Positions 8,027 through 17,406 of a DNA stretch of 64,000 nt are shown here, in pieces (position 1 is the stretch's first letter; each line of letters opens with the position of its first letter). The position numbers were made by a program, and so were the translations under genes. Source of the stretch: Paenibacillus qinlingensis (GTDB lineage Bacteria; Bacillota; Bacilli; Paenibacillales; NBRC-103111); the NCBI RefSeq assembly GCF_013204845.1, contig NZ_JABMKY010000032.1:1-64000 (forward strand), read 5' to 3'. The notes under the pieces were generated by a model. That model made no database searches and was not told where the DNA came from. It saw only the letters and a program-made list of their open reading frames with translations.

Positions 8027-9472
8027 TTATCCTTCCCGCTTCAACGTCGGGTCAGCATCATTTCCAAGGAACGCGCGCGCCAAGTCGGTCACGCTTTTGC
8101 CCGTGAGCGTCTGGGTGATTTCCGGTACCTGCGCGATCATTTTGGCAATATCACCAGTGATTCGGTTGACGCCAGACGTCGAACCGTCCTGCGAGATCAC
8201 GGTGATCTTATCCACGTTGCTCAGCGGGGCCGCAATTTTCTCCGCCAGTTCCGGCAGGATGCGGAGAATTTCCACCGTCACCGCCGCTTGCGTGTACTGC
8301 TTGTAGGCTTCCGCCTTTTTCTCCAGCGCCTCCGCTTCCGCAAGCCCCGCTAGGCGCACGACCTCAGCGTTCGCCTTCCCTTTGGCGAGCTCCGCCTCTG
8401 CCGTGGCTTCGCCGCGCTTTCTCGTCGACTCTGCGTCCGCCTCGGCTTCAAGAATTTGCCGCTGTTTGCTCACCTCGGCGCGCATGATTGCCGCCAGCTT
8501 CTCCGCTTCGGCTGGCTTAATGATTGAAGCTTCGAGCTCCTTCTGCTTCAGCTCGACCTCGATTTGGCGAACGGTCTTGTTCGCCTCTGCTTCCATCTGA
8601 CGGATCCGTACCTGTTCCGTCACGAGCAGCTGTTGAATTTGCTTTTGCTTCAATTCATAGGCCAAATCCGCTTCCGCCTGACGACTCGTCGTCTCCTGCT
8701 TAAACTCGGCCTCCTTCATGCTGAGCTCCTTGCGGTACTGAGCTTCCTTCGCCGACGCAGCGCTCTCCGCTTCAATTGTCAATTGATGGGCTTCCGCCTT
8801 GCGAATGGCCGACTCCTTCTCCGTATCCGCCTGACGGATTTGAATATCCCGCTCAACTTCCGCCTTGGCAATACTCGCGCTTTTGCGGATCCGCTCCACC
8901 TCAGGCACACCCAAGTTCTCGATGTAGCCTTGATCGTCCGCTACCCGTTTCAGCACGAAGGAAATGAGGTTGAGCCCCATTTTATCCAAATCCTCGGAAC
9001 ATGTTTCCCTCATCTTACTGTTGAGCTCATCGGGGTTCTTGAGGATCGACTCGACCGTCAATTGCCCGACTAATCCCCGCAAATGCCCTTCGACTGAGTG
9101 CAAAATCATCGCTTCCCGCTCCGCCATCGAATGATCAAGGAACTGCTCAGAAGCGGTTGCGATCGCGATGGGATCACTTTGAATTTTAATCTGAGCGACA
9201 GCTTCAATTTTGAGACGAATACCTTGCAGTGAAAACATCGGCTGGTCTGGCTTCACGTCAAAGCTTGTGAGCATCATCGAGATGGTTTTGTAGCTCTGAA
9301 AACCGGGGATAACGAACGTACCTCCGCCTTGCACCACTCTTTTGCCCCCTAAACCAAACACGATCATCGCTTCATTCGGTGGCACTTTTTTATACGCTTT
9401 TACAATCGAAGCTAGTAAGATAAAAACAACAACCACAATGGCAACAACCATGATAAGCACTGGATACATCAT
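8027..9472 (-). CDS. floT: Flotillin-like SPFH protein
   Basis: The 481-residue protein begins with a membrane-inserting hydrophobic segment (VLIMVVAIVVVVFILLAS) and an SPFH/band-7 domain (about residues 30-190). A long Ala/Glu-rich coiled coil follows (many EAE and KAEA repeats, about 190-400), ending in a conserved tail with LARAFLGND. This is the layout of Bacillus YuaG/FloT, a scaffold of functional membrane microdomains. GGGAGG 10 bp upstream supports the ATG. It follows the NfeD-like gene by 51 bp, the same order as yuaF-yuaG. Assignment is secure. Confidence 0.93.
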   Translation of the reverse strand: MMYPVLIMVVAIVVVVFILLASIVKAYKKVPPNEAMIVFGLGGKRVVQGGGTFVIPGFQSYKTISMMLTSFDVKPDQPMFSLQGIRLKIEAVAQIKIQSDPIAIATASEQFLDHSMAEREAMILHSVEGHLRGLVGQLTVESILKNPDELNSKMRETCSEDLDKMGLNLISFVLKRVADDQGYIENLGVPEVERIRKSASIAKAEVERDIQIRQADTEKESAIRKAEAHQLTIEAESAASAKEAQYRKELSMKEAEFKQETTSRQAEADLAYELKQKQIQQLLVTEQVRIRQMEAEANKTVRQIEVELKQKELEASIIKPAEAEKLAAIMRAEVSKQRQILEAEADAESTRKRGEATAEAELAKGKANAEVVRLAGLAEAEALEKKAEAYKQYTQAAVTVEILRILPELAEKIAAPLSNVDKITVISQDGSTSGVNRITGDIAKMIAQVPEITQTLTGKSVTDLARAFLGNDADPTLKREG

Positions 9473-9523
9473 TCCTGCTCTACCTCCCTGTCATTCCTCA
9501 CTATTGTTTGAAGCACGAACGGG

Positions 9524-10063
9524 CTATTCAAATTCACTAAATTCCGTCACCGTAGCCACACCTTTGCTCATGTTCAAAATAACAACTTTCGTCCCTTTCA
9601 CCAAGGACTCACCGTTCTCGGAACGAACACTGATGGAACGTGTGGTTCCTTGGAGCACATACACCATTTCACCCATACCTTTTCCAATAATCGGAACTGT
9701 GAGCTTCCCCAACTGCCCGCTGAGCTCAAAATCGCTCTCCCTCATGCTGTCATCATGCTTATAAATAACCTTGGCGTATAAAAGAAAGAACAGCCACGCC
9801 ATCACAAGACCAGCTGCAATGGCAACGAGTAGAATCAATAAACCGCTTGTCATGCCAACCTTGCCCAAGATATACCCCATACCGCCGAATACGGTCAAAC
9901 CCGCGAGCAATGAGGACATATTAAACCAAGATGGGCCACTATGCCCGTGTCCATGTGTACCACCTGCATCGCCATGCAGCTCAATGCTGTCCACACCGAA
10001 GAGTGTGATGAGCAACGTAAGTACAAGACCTACGAAAAAACAAACAATAAACATCGTCATCAT
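9524..10063 (-). CDS. NfeD-like membrane protein (YuaF type)
   Basis: The start at 10063 (MMTMFIVCFFVG) follows GGAGG by 8 bp and is preferred to 10120. The 179-residue protein has an N-terminal membrane span, a His/Gly-rich loop (HGDAGGTHGHGHSG), further spans (SSLLAGLTVFGGMGYILG, LLILLVAIAAGLVMAWLF) and a small C-terminal OB-fold-like domain. NfeD-type proteins pair with SPFH proteins. The gene directly precedes the flotillin gene and is probably co-transcribed with it in a membrane-microdomain operon. Confidence 0.85.
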   Translation of the reverse strand: MMTMFIVCFFVGLVLTLLITLFGVDSIELHGDAGGTHGHGHSGPSWFNMSSLLAGLTVFGGMGYILGKVGMTSGLLILLVAIAAGLVMAWLFFLLYAKVIYKHDDSMRESDFELSGQLGKLTVPIIGKGMGEMVYVLQGTTRSISVRSENGESLVKGTKVVILNMSKGVATVTEFSEFE

Positions 10064-10121
10064 CAGCTTTACCTCCCACATAAATTTAGACGAAATTGGG
10101 AATAAAAGGTTTCGCTTCAAA

Positions 10122-10151
10122 GAAAAATCCCCCTATATCGAATAGGAGGAT
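10122..10151 (-). terminator. Terminator of large SLH gene
   Basis: On the minus strand ATCCTCCTAT pairs with ATAGGGGGAT (10 bp, one G-U) around a 5-nt loop, followed by TTTTC, 14 bp after the stop codon. Confidence 0.92.
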
Positions 10152-10164
10152 CGTTGTCTTACTA

Positions 10165-13100
10165 TTAGTTTATGAATTCTGCAAATTGTAAGAACCTTTT
10201 TAGCATAACCGTTGCTTGTGCTCTAGTTGCACTCTCTTTAGGTCCAAACGATTGTTCAGTCAGACCATTTACAATATTAGCAGCAAGTGATTGCGCTACA
10301 GCCGATGTCGCCCACGCACTAATTGAACTGCTATCAGCAAAACCAGCAAGCTTGTCTTGAGCTAATGATGACTGTACTTCTTGACCAGAAAGCATCAAAG
10401 CCCTAGAAATCATCACGGCCATTTGCTCTCTTGTAATATCTGCATGAGGATCGAATTCCCCAGCACTGTTTCCTTCAACAAGTCCTAATTTAGCCGCTGT
10501 ACCCACAGCGCCTGCAAACCAGTCAGCACTTTTCACATCTGTAAACGTAGACGACTTCGCAGCATCTGGATTTAATGCTAATGCGGTAACAAGCATAGAT
10601 GCAAATTGTGCTCGGGTCACACGTTGATCCGGAGCGAAAGTAGTTTCGCTCATGCCTTGCACAACGAACTTAGACGCTAGCAATTCGATGTCTGTTTTGG
10701 CCCAATGCGTGCTGATGTCACTAAATGATTTGTCCAATTTCACCAGTGTGTATATGCTGTTATGCGGTGATTTGATGGTGATCTCACTTTTGCCATTGAC
10801 ATGGGAGACAACGGCAGGAATGAAAGTCATTTTACCTGTAACAGGGTCGAATGAAACAACGGTTGTTGCATTACTATCTACCGTAGAAGGTACAATAATC
10901 TTCCGTTCCACATAAGTACCTGAGAAATCATTCAATTCTACCTTCGTAGAACCCGACTCTGCTGTAATGGTAAATTCAATCGGATTGGCAAGTAGCGTCG
11001 TAATCGTTGGATTCGCTTGCTGAAGTGCCTCGTATGATTTCGCAGACGCCTGCGTCACGGAAATCGTTACTTTTACATCTTTAAGGTCCTTATTTATTTG
11101 CTTAGCGATATCTTTAAAAATACTAACGGGCACCTGATACGTACCTGCATCCGACTGGATCGATATCACAATATTCGAATTGGATTTCAATGCCTCAGTT
11201 AATGATGCTGCTGGGATTTCAATTTTGGCCCCAGCTTGCGTACCCGTCGCATCCAAGGTGATCGTTTGGTGGTCGTTATCGTTGCCTTTGATCACATCAA
11301 GCGCCTTCGTGAATACATCTGAGTCCAGTTTGACGCGTGAAACCTCTTTGCCGTCTGAACCTTTTTCTTTTGTCAGGTAATTGTTCGTATCCACCTTGGC
11401 GCCATCGTCGGATGGTTTAGGTGAGTTATCCACGAAGCCGCCACCACCTCCACCAAATCCTGAGGTTGCTTTTAATGAAGCTATCTTCGCTACTGCATTA
11501 GTAAGCTTTGTTTGATTTTCTGGAGTTACCAACGCCTTTTGAGCCGTTGTAAGTAAATCAAATGCTGCTTTGGCTTCCTTCACAGCTGTTTCATTTGCTA
11601 ATACTAGGCTTGAAGTAGCTGGTAGAGCTGTGATTTTGGCCGTTACAGCTGCAACCGCTTCTAGCGTTCCTGCTGGCAAAATTTGAACTGTTCGGTCATT
11701 ATAGTAACTGTCAATTATGTTGCCCGTATATAAATCTAAATAATTGTTTTTTACTGAAAGTGACACCGCAGTACTAAAGCCTGTCCCTGACCACTGCGGT
11801 AATCGGATTTCATTCGAGTCGCTAGAAGAAGACATTTTTAGTACATATTGTTCATTAGGTTCCAATTCTGCATCGAGTACGAGAGATAGTAATTGCGGTC
11901 GTGTATAACCGTTCCCATTATTAGTAACTACAGGAGATGGACTACTGCTACCACCACCTCCTCCTCCGCCGTTCCCACTTACTACCAACTTATCATTAAT
12001 TGCTTCATTCGAAAAAGAAGGATTATGAGTTAAGCTCGTAATTCCGACCTCTGACTGATCTGAAACTTTAATTAGTTGTAAATCTGACCCTATCAAATTC
12101 TCATTTTGAATTGTCGTTGTATTATGCGTTCCCACTCCATACATTGGCCAACTATCATAGGGAAAATCGATATCCAGACGGTTTCCAGTAGCATTTGTCG
12201 GCGTAAAACTTACAATTTCTTCATTAGGCACGTACCAATGACCTGCATCTTTATTGGTAAACATGTCTGGCTTTGTCTTAAAATTACCATTCATATTTAC
12301 CTCATGTTGAAATACATTAGCAAAAAAGCCTTCGTAGTCAACGCTTGCAACAAAGTCAGTAACATAGGATGTCGGTTGGAAAATCTTTTTTTGTGAATTC
12401 GTAATGGTTACGGAATAATTGTTGTCAGGTAAATCAAAATAATAATCCAAATGCTTACCCGCATAGTCCATATACGGTTGATTGATGTTGATTCCATACC
12501 GGCCAAGTTGTGTTTGGCCCTTGATTTCTTGATTCGTATACGTAAAACTTTCAACAACAACACCAGCTGCATTCTTAATATCAAACTTCGTATTTGCTGC
12601 AGGGACGCCATTTAAATTAATGACACCTGAGTAATGATAGGCCTCCGGTCCCGTTACACTTACGAGTGTAACCTTTTCACTTAGCGCTGATTCGTTACCA
12701 AATATGTCTATGACACTTAATTGAATATCCACAGGCGGTGCATTAAATTCATACCTTTCACCCCATTCAAATGGAAGATAACCTTTAGATTGTCCTTCGA
12801 ATATTCCATTCCGATATTCTTTGACACTATAGATAAAGGGTAAATTATCAAGTGAATCCCATTTAATTCTCCAGTGCCCATGTTCAAAATTTGCCACAAG
12901 ATTAGTAGGAGGAGTAAGATTAACATCACTTCCGCTATAGGTATACACATTACTGCTCACATTATTTACTGTTGAGTAAACAGGTGTACTACCTTCATAA
13001 ACTACTGCTGTAACTGGCTTAAGCCCTTTAAGCCCCTCGCTTCCCACGCCATTCAACTCATAATAAAATCCATTAATATAAGGGTTTGTAAAGTTTATAC

Positions 13101-13335
13101 TACTTGGGGTCACTGCTTTAGTCCCATATGTCTCATCATTCACACTGACCGATAACGCCGCCTTGTCTGAATAAATATAGCCATATACCGTGCCAGATAC
13201 TGGATCAAACTGGAGATTAAACAAACTTGTTGCAGATGCTATAATTGGGATGCATGCATTCACCAAAAATAATAGCACGAGTGCCGCAGAGGCCCTTCGC
13301 TTAAACGATCCAATTACCTTATTACTAAAATGCAA
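10165..13335 (-). CDS. Large SLH-anchored surface protein
   Basis: The start is TTG at 13335, seven bases after AGGAGG. The 1056-residue product has a signal peptide (ALVLLFLVNACIPIIASA) and an extended beta-rich N-terminal half. Two glycine-rich hinges (a run of seven Gly near residue 465 and GFGGGGGGF near 630) flank a three-helix domain (LPATSSLVLANETAVKEAKAAF in part). Three C-terminal SLH repeats follow (FSDISTHWAKTDIE; FTDVKSADWFAGAVG; FADSSSISAWATSAV). It should be exported and held on secondary cell-wall polymer. The N-terminal half matches no enzyme family that I recognise. Confidence 0.88.
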   Translation of the reverse strand: MHFSNKVIGSFKRRASAALVLLFLVNACIPIIASATSLFNLQFDPVSGTVYGYIYSDKAALSVSVNDETYGTKAVTPSSINFTNPYINGFYYELNGVGSEGLKGLKPVTAVVYEGSTPVYSTVNNVSSNVYTYSGSDVNLTPPTNLVANFEHGHWRIKWDSLDNLPFIYSVKEYRNGIFEGQSKGYLPFEWGERYEFNAPPVDIQLSVIDIFGNESALSEKVTLVSVTGPEAYHYSGVINLNGVPAANTKFDIKNAAGVVVESFTYTNQEIKGQTQLGRYGININQPYMDYAGKHLDYYFDLPDNNYSVTITNSQKKIFQPTSYVTDFVASVDYEGFFANVFQHEVNMNGNFKTKPDMFTNKDAGHWYVPNEEIVSFTPTNATGNRLDIDFPYDSWPMYGVGTHNTTTIQNENLIGSDLQLIKVSDQSEVGITSLTHNPSFSNEAINDKLVVSGNGGGGGGGSSSPSPVVTNNGNGYTRPQLLSLVLDAELEPNEQYVLKMSSSSDSNEIRLPQWSGTGFSTAVSLSVKNNYLDLYTGNIIDSYYNDRTVQILPAGTLEAVAAVTAKITALPATSSLVLANETAVKEAKAAFDLLTTAQKALVTPENQTKLTNAVAKIASLKATSGFGGGGGGFVDNSPKPSDDGAKVDTNNYLTKEKGSDGKEVSRVKLDSDVFTKALDVIKGNDNDHQTITLDATGTQAGAKIEIPAASLTEALKSNSNIVISIQSDAGTYQVPVSIFKDIAKQINKDLKDVKVTISVTQASAKSYEALQQANPTITTLLANPIEFTITAESGSTKVELNDFSGTYVERKIIVPSTVDSNATTVVSFDPVTGKMTFIPAVVSHVNGKSEITIKSPHNSIYTLVKLDKSFSDISTHWAKTDIELLASKFVVQGMSETTFAPDQRVTRAQFASMLVTALALNPDAAKSSTFTDVKSADWFAGAVGTAAKLGLVEGNSAGEFDPHADITREQMAVMISRALMLSGQEVQSSLAQDKLAGFADSSSISAWATSAVAQSLAANIVNGLTEQSFGPKESATRAQATVMLKRFLQFAEFIN

Positions 13336-13484
13336 AATAGTTCCTCCTCAGGTTGTTTCTACCGATCTTCTATTACCTACTAAATAATAAGAGATAACAA
13401 GAGATTCAACAAGACTAAAGTCCCATGCCTTATAATGGAAATTAGGAACACAACATTAAATTTTGCTTAATTTCATGAGATGGA

Positions 13485-15278
13485 GTGAAAACACTTAGCG
13501 TGCGCCCAAGAAAAAAACAGAATATACCAGAAGTTGAAAAGAACTGGGTTTCCTCTTTTTCACTTATATTGCTTATCATCTTCATCAGTATTTCTCTATT
13601 CTGGCACGGTCTATTGTTTAAGCCTGAGTATTTACTGATTGAAGGCTGTCTCTATGTCTCAGCAGGCCTCATTTTATTTAGGTGTAAAATGCCTTCTCAT
13701 CCTGTTTTCTACGTATTTATTGTCTTTGTCTGTCTCTACTTTGCACTTACATTTAGCGCTATTTCTAAACAAGAGTCTCTAGCAACATCGTTCCGTATCG
13801 CACTTGTAATACCTCTATTTCTTATAGCTGCACAGCTTACCAAAGCACATAGATTAACTCTGATAAGAGTGTTCGTTTATCTATGTTCTGTTGGGCTCGT
13901 CTATGGCATTCTTTTCGACCAATTTCGAGATGGGCGTTTCGAAGGACCCTTGGAGTATGCGAATGCATGGGGGGTATTACTACTCACTGCCTTGATTCTA
14001 TCTAATATGTTAGCCGCTATAGAAAACAAAACTCACTATATCTGGCTTAGTTCCCTTCTAGCATCAGGAATTATTCTGAGCGGTTCGCGAACAGTTCTTT
14101 TACTTTTCGTTATCATTGTCCCACTACAATACTGGGCATTTGGAAAAAATGATCGAAAAACCATCCCTTCCGTAACACTAGCTATTTGTGCCGGAGTTGC
14201 TAGCGCTGTCACCTATTCATTTTCAAAATGGGCATTTCTGGGCTCTGTTCTCATCGTCGCCTTACTCATACTCTATGTAATGCCTAAGATTCGGACTAAA
14301 ACAATAAGTGTGACTATGATTCCTATTTTTCTAGCAATGGCTGTTGCGATGCTATACAGTAATCAAGCTACCTCACTTAAGCGTTTGTTTCAGCTAACCC
14401 CTCACGCATCAGAATGGACAAGTAGGATTGGTTATTACAAAGACGCTTGGCAAATAATTATCGACTCCCCTTTTCTAGGTTACGGAGGAGGAGCATGGAA
14501 CATTTTACAATATCACTATCAGACAGCTGCCTACACAGTCCTATATTTACATAATTATTGGTTGGAAACGTGGATTGAGACCGGATTGATTGGTGTACTA
14601 CTGTTCACAACAATTGTAATTTTGTTTATCTGGAGCGGCTTGTCTTCTTACCTTAAATCAGATGGTTCGACGAAAATCTGGGTAGCAAGTTGCCTTGCTG
14701 TATTCGGTTGTCTACTGGTTCATAGTACAGTTGATTTTACATTTGAATATCCTTTGCTATTCGGTTTATGGGTTGTATTTGGCATATTTAGCCACACTTC
14801 GATGGTAGAGCTAAAACCTACTAGTGATTTAATAAATAAATTAAATGGACCTCTACGCATCCTTTTCTCATTGGTTCTTATCTTATTTTCGATCATATCT
14901 ATCCGTCTTAGCTTCTCAGAGGCGTTATCCACCAAGGCAGAACACGCAACTAGTTATACCGAAGCCATTGAACTTCTTGAACGCAGTTCTAACCTAGCCT
15001 TCATCCCAGCAAATCAACACTATACCTCAGCCTATCTCTTACTAAAAAATTACTTAGAAACAACAAATCCAGTACATCTCACTCGCGCCGCGATGGAAAT
15101 CAACAAAGCATTTTCTATGAACCCACAGGATGTTCATGTCCTATTCCTTCGATGCCAAATTCAATACGCTCAAGGAGAACGAACACAAGCGAGAATTGAG
15201 CTTCAAAAGCTACATCAACAGTTCCCCTTCCGAACAGACATTCAAACAGAACTTGAGAAATGGGATCATGCTCGTTAA
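13485..15278 (+). CDS. O-antigen ligase/Wzy-like membrane protein
   Basis: This 597-residue protein has about a dozen membrane spans. In the last third of the membrane part it carries the family signature HNYWLETWIETGLIGVLL, matching the HNxxLxxxxExGxxG motif of O-antigen ligase/polymerase (Wzy_C) proteins. A soluble tail of about 110 residues follows (NKAFSMNPQDVHVLFLRCQI) and looks like TPR helices. Such proteins join or polymerise lipid-linked glycans at the outer face of the membrane. The GTG at 13485 has only a weak ribosome site. No other glycan genes adjoin, so the substrate is unknown. Confidence 0.75.
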   Translation: MKTLSVRPRKKQNIPEVEKNWVSSFSLILLIIFISISLFWHGLLFKPEYLLIEGCLYVSAGLILFRCKMPSHPVFYVFIVFVCLYFALTFSAISKQESLATSFRIALVIPLFLIAAQLTKAHRLTLIRVFVYLCSVGLVYGILFDQFRDGRFEGPLEYANAWGVLLLTALILSNMLAAIENKTHYIWLSSLLASGIILSGSRTVLLLFVIIVPLQYWAFGKNDRKTIPSVTLAICAGVASAVTYSFSKWAFLGSVLIVALLILYVMPKIRTKTISVTMIPIFLAMAVAMLYSNQATSLKRLFQLTPHASEWTSRIGYYKDAWQIIIDSPFLGYGGGAWNILQYHYQTAAYTVLYLHNYWLETWIETGLIGVLLFTTIVILFIWSGLSSYLKSDGSTKIWVASCLAVFGCLLVHSTVDFTFEYPLLFGLWVVFGIFSHTSMVELKPTSDLINKLNGPLRILFSLVLILFSIISIRLSFSEALSTKAEHATSYTEAIELLERSSNLAFIPANQHYTSAYLLLKNYLETTNPVHLTRAAMEINKAFSMNPQDVHVLFLRCQIQYAQGERTQARIELQKLHQQFPFRTDIQTELEKWDHAR

Positions 15279-15373
15279 TTTTAAGCCATAACCGCATCCT
15301 TCTCGTACCACTTGCGTATAATCATTCGATGACTTATCGTTAAATCTATTAAAACAAAGGAGTAGATTATCCC

Positions 15374-16888
15374 ATGCACACAAAAAAATGGACTTGGTTA
15401 ATTTCGGCAGCGCTGGTAATCATGATGTTGACACTAACAGGTTGTCAATCGATACAAGGTTTGGAACTGGCGAAAGCCGTTCAGAATGATGCGAGTGTGA
15501 AGTCTTCCGAGTCAAAAGGTACTTTGCAGCTTGAGCTTGTCCCAGGCGATACATCAAAGTTATCCGCAGCGGAAAAAGCAGCACTAGCAGCCTTGCAAGA
15601 TGTGAAGGTTGAGCTCGCAGTTAAAACGCAGGATAGCCAACGTCTATCTGCGGAAGGCAAAATTATTTACAGTAAAGGTACCATTCCTTTCAATATTGCT
15701 ATGGAGGGTACGAAGATCAACCTTAGCATTGAAGGTGCGAAACAGCCAATTGTTATTGATCTTTTAGGCGGGGCTGATATTTCTTTCTTAAGTTTCTTGC
15801 CTAAGTCCATCCAAGAACAATTCGGCAATAAATTACTTGAGATTAAATCAGGACTCATCGAACTTATTTTAGCGAATACCACGGACCCTGCTTCTCTAGC
15901 GATTACTTCGGTAACGGATCAAGTGAATAATGAATCGCTTTCGTTACGCAAAGCACATGTAGAGCTTAGCGGCACGGAATTAGCTTCCCTTCTGCAAAAG
16001 CTGCTTGCTAACGTTCTTGCCGACGAAGCTGGCCTCAAAAAAGTGCTTAGCCAGTTGTACGATGCGCTTGCTCCTGTCATCCAAGAACAAATTGCAGGTG
16101 GAGATAAGAGTATTACATTAAGTCTTCTAACGAATAAAGATCTGACGCTTGGCTTTGTCTACTCCCCGATCCACGATTACCTGGCGGGATTGACGGATTC
16201 CATTGATCCGACGAAAGATATGTTTAGTAGCAAGGCATCGCTTCAAGCAGATGTTTACATCGATAATGACAAGCAAATTCGTAAGCAGAACATCGCGATC
16301 AATATGCCAATTACAAAATCCAACAATGGCGCTTCCGCGATTAAGATTTCTTATGTGAGTGAAACTTGGAATTTGAATAAACCGGTTACAGCTAGCAAAG
16401 TTAATACGACGGGCGCACTTCAGCTTAAACCAGATGCTACGGCAATCTTCAAAGTGCTTGCTGCACTGGATAAGCAATCTACGCTTTATAAGATGCTTAA
16501 AAATGATTTCCAAGTGACGAAAAAAGATATTAATATGGTTACTGACGGGTCTGGTGCCAAGGACGACGCACCTCAACCATTTATTAATGCGAATGGCACG
16601 ACGATGGTACCGGTTCGCTTTGTTTCCGAGCAGCTAGGTGCTGAGGTTGGCTGGAATGGTGAGCTGAAACAAGTTACTATTACTGATTTCATTAATGGCA
16701 AGACGCTCCTCTTGACGTTGAATAGCACCAACGCAAGTGTAAACGGGGCAGCCGTTGCTGAACTGGAAAGTGCAGCAACACTGTCTGATAGCTCAACGTT
16801 TGTTCCTATTCGCTTCATTGCTGAGCAACTTGGCTGTGTAGTTTCGTTCAACAATGAGACGCGTGTTGTCACGATCCACCGCGACTAA
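15374..16888 (+). CDS. Lipoprotein with copper-amine-oxidase-like domain
   Basis: The N-terminus is a lipoprotein signal with lipobox LTGC at about residue 24. The C-terminal 110 residues carry two copies of the 'copper amine oxidase N-terminal' stalk motif (MVPVRFVSEQLGAEVGWN and FVPIRFIAEQLGCVVSFN). These non-catalytic domains are very common in Paenibacillus surface proteins and often anchor proteins in the wall. The middle region (about 30-390) is unrecognised. AAAGGAG lies upstream of the ATG. The protein is likely membrane-tethered and extracellular; its function is unknown. Confidence 0.85.
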   Translation: MHTKKWTWLISAALVIMMLTLTGCQSIQGLELAKAVQNDASVKSSESKGTLQLELVPGDTSKLSAAEKAALAALQDVKVELAVKTQDSQRLSAEGKIIYSKGTIPFNIAMEGTKINLSIEGAKQPIVIDLLGGADISFLSFLPKSIQEQFGNKLLEIKSGLIELILANTTDPASLAITSVTDQVNNESLSLRKAHVELSGTELASLLQKLLANVLADEAGLKKVLSQLYDALAPVIQEQIAGGDKSITLSLLTNKDLTLGFVYSPIHDYLAGLTDSIDPTKDMFSSKASLQADVYIDNDKQIRKQNIAINMPITKSNNGASAIKISYVSETWNLNKPVTASKVNTTGALQLKPDATAIFKVLAALDKQSTLYKMLKNDFQVTKKDINMVTDGSGAKDDAPQPFINANGTTMVPVRFVSEQLGAEVGWNGELKQVTITDFINGKTLLLTLNSTNASVNGAAVAELESAATLSDSSTFVPIRFIAEQLGCVVSFNNETRVVTIHRD

Positions 16889-16998
16889 GTAATTTCCACA
16901 TAGGCGATCACCCTTTTCGTATAGCTGAATAGTCTAGTAATGAACCTAGGCAGAAAGCCTGCTGCAGAGCGCAGTTGTACGAAAAGGAGTGAACGTTT

Positions 16999-17352
16999 AT
17001 GTATATGAACCCTATGCATCCGCAAGGGCCGCAAGGTCATCACGGACACCAAGGACCTCATGTGTTGTACCAATCTGAGCCCAACTGGCAGCACATGATG
17101 AAGCACAAAAGAGACGCCGTCATGCATGCACTGCATCCACACATGGGCCGTAAGATTCGTGTCACGACAATTGATGGGCATACACACGAAGGTGTTCTCA
17201 TTAATGCAGATGGTCATCACGTGTATCTGAATACGGATCCTCATCATGGTCACCAGCAAGGTCATCACAGACCGATCTACACGCCAGCACAATATAATCA
17301 AATTATTACACTTGTGCTTTTTGAACTTTTGGTTATTCTCCTGCTTGCCTAA
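16999..17352 (+). CDS. His-rich small protein with Sm-like segment
   Basis: This 117-residue protein has a strong ribosome site (AAAAGGAGTG) and three parts. The N-terminus is His/Gly/Pro-rich (HHGHQGPH). A central segment (GRKIRVTTIDGHTHEGVLI, then HHVYLNT) reads like an Sm-type beta barrel. A hydrophobic C-terminal helix (IITLVLFELLVILLLA) could be membrane-bound. Seventeen or more histidines suggest metal binding. I do not recognise the exact family; similar short proteins occur in Bacillus and Paenibacillus. A strong shared terminator follows at once. Confidence 0.75.
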   Translation: MYMNPMHPQGPQGHHGHQGPHVLYQSEPNWQHMMKHKRDAVMHALHPHMGRKIRVTTIDGHTHEGVLINADGHHVYLNTDPHHGHQQGHHRPIYTPAQYNQIITLVLFELLVILLLA

Positions 17353-17356
17353 ACAG

Positions 17357-17399
17357 AAAGCTCGCTCCTTCATGCCACACGGCTAAGGGGCGAGCTTTT
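17357..17399. terminator. Bidirectional terminator
   Basis: AAAGCTCGC-TCC pairs with GGGGCGAGCTTT. T-rich sequence lies on both flanks, so it can end both the His-rich gene (plus) and the purine deaminase gene (minus). Confidence 0.88.
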
Positions 17400-17406
17400 C
17401 TCTATT

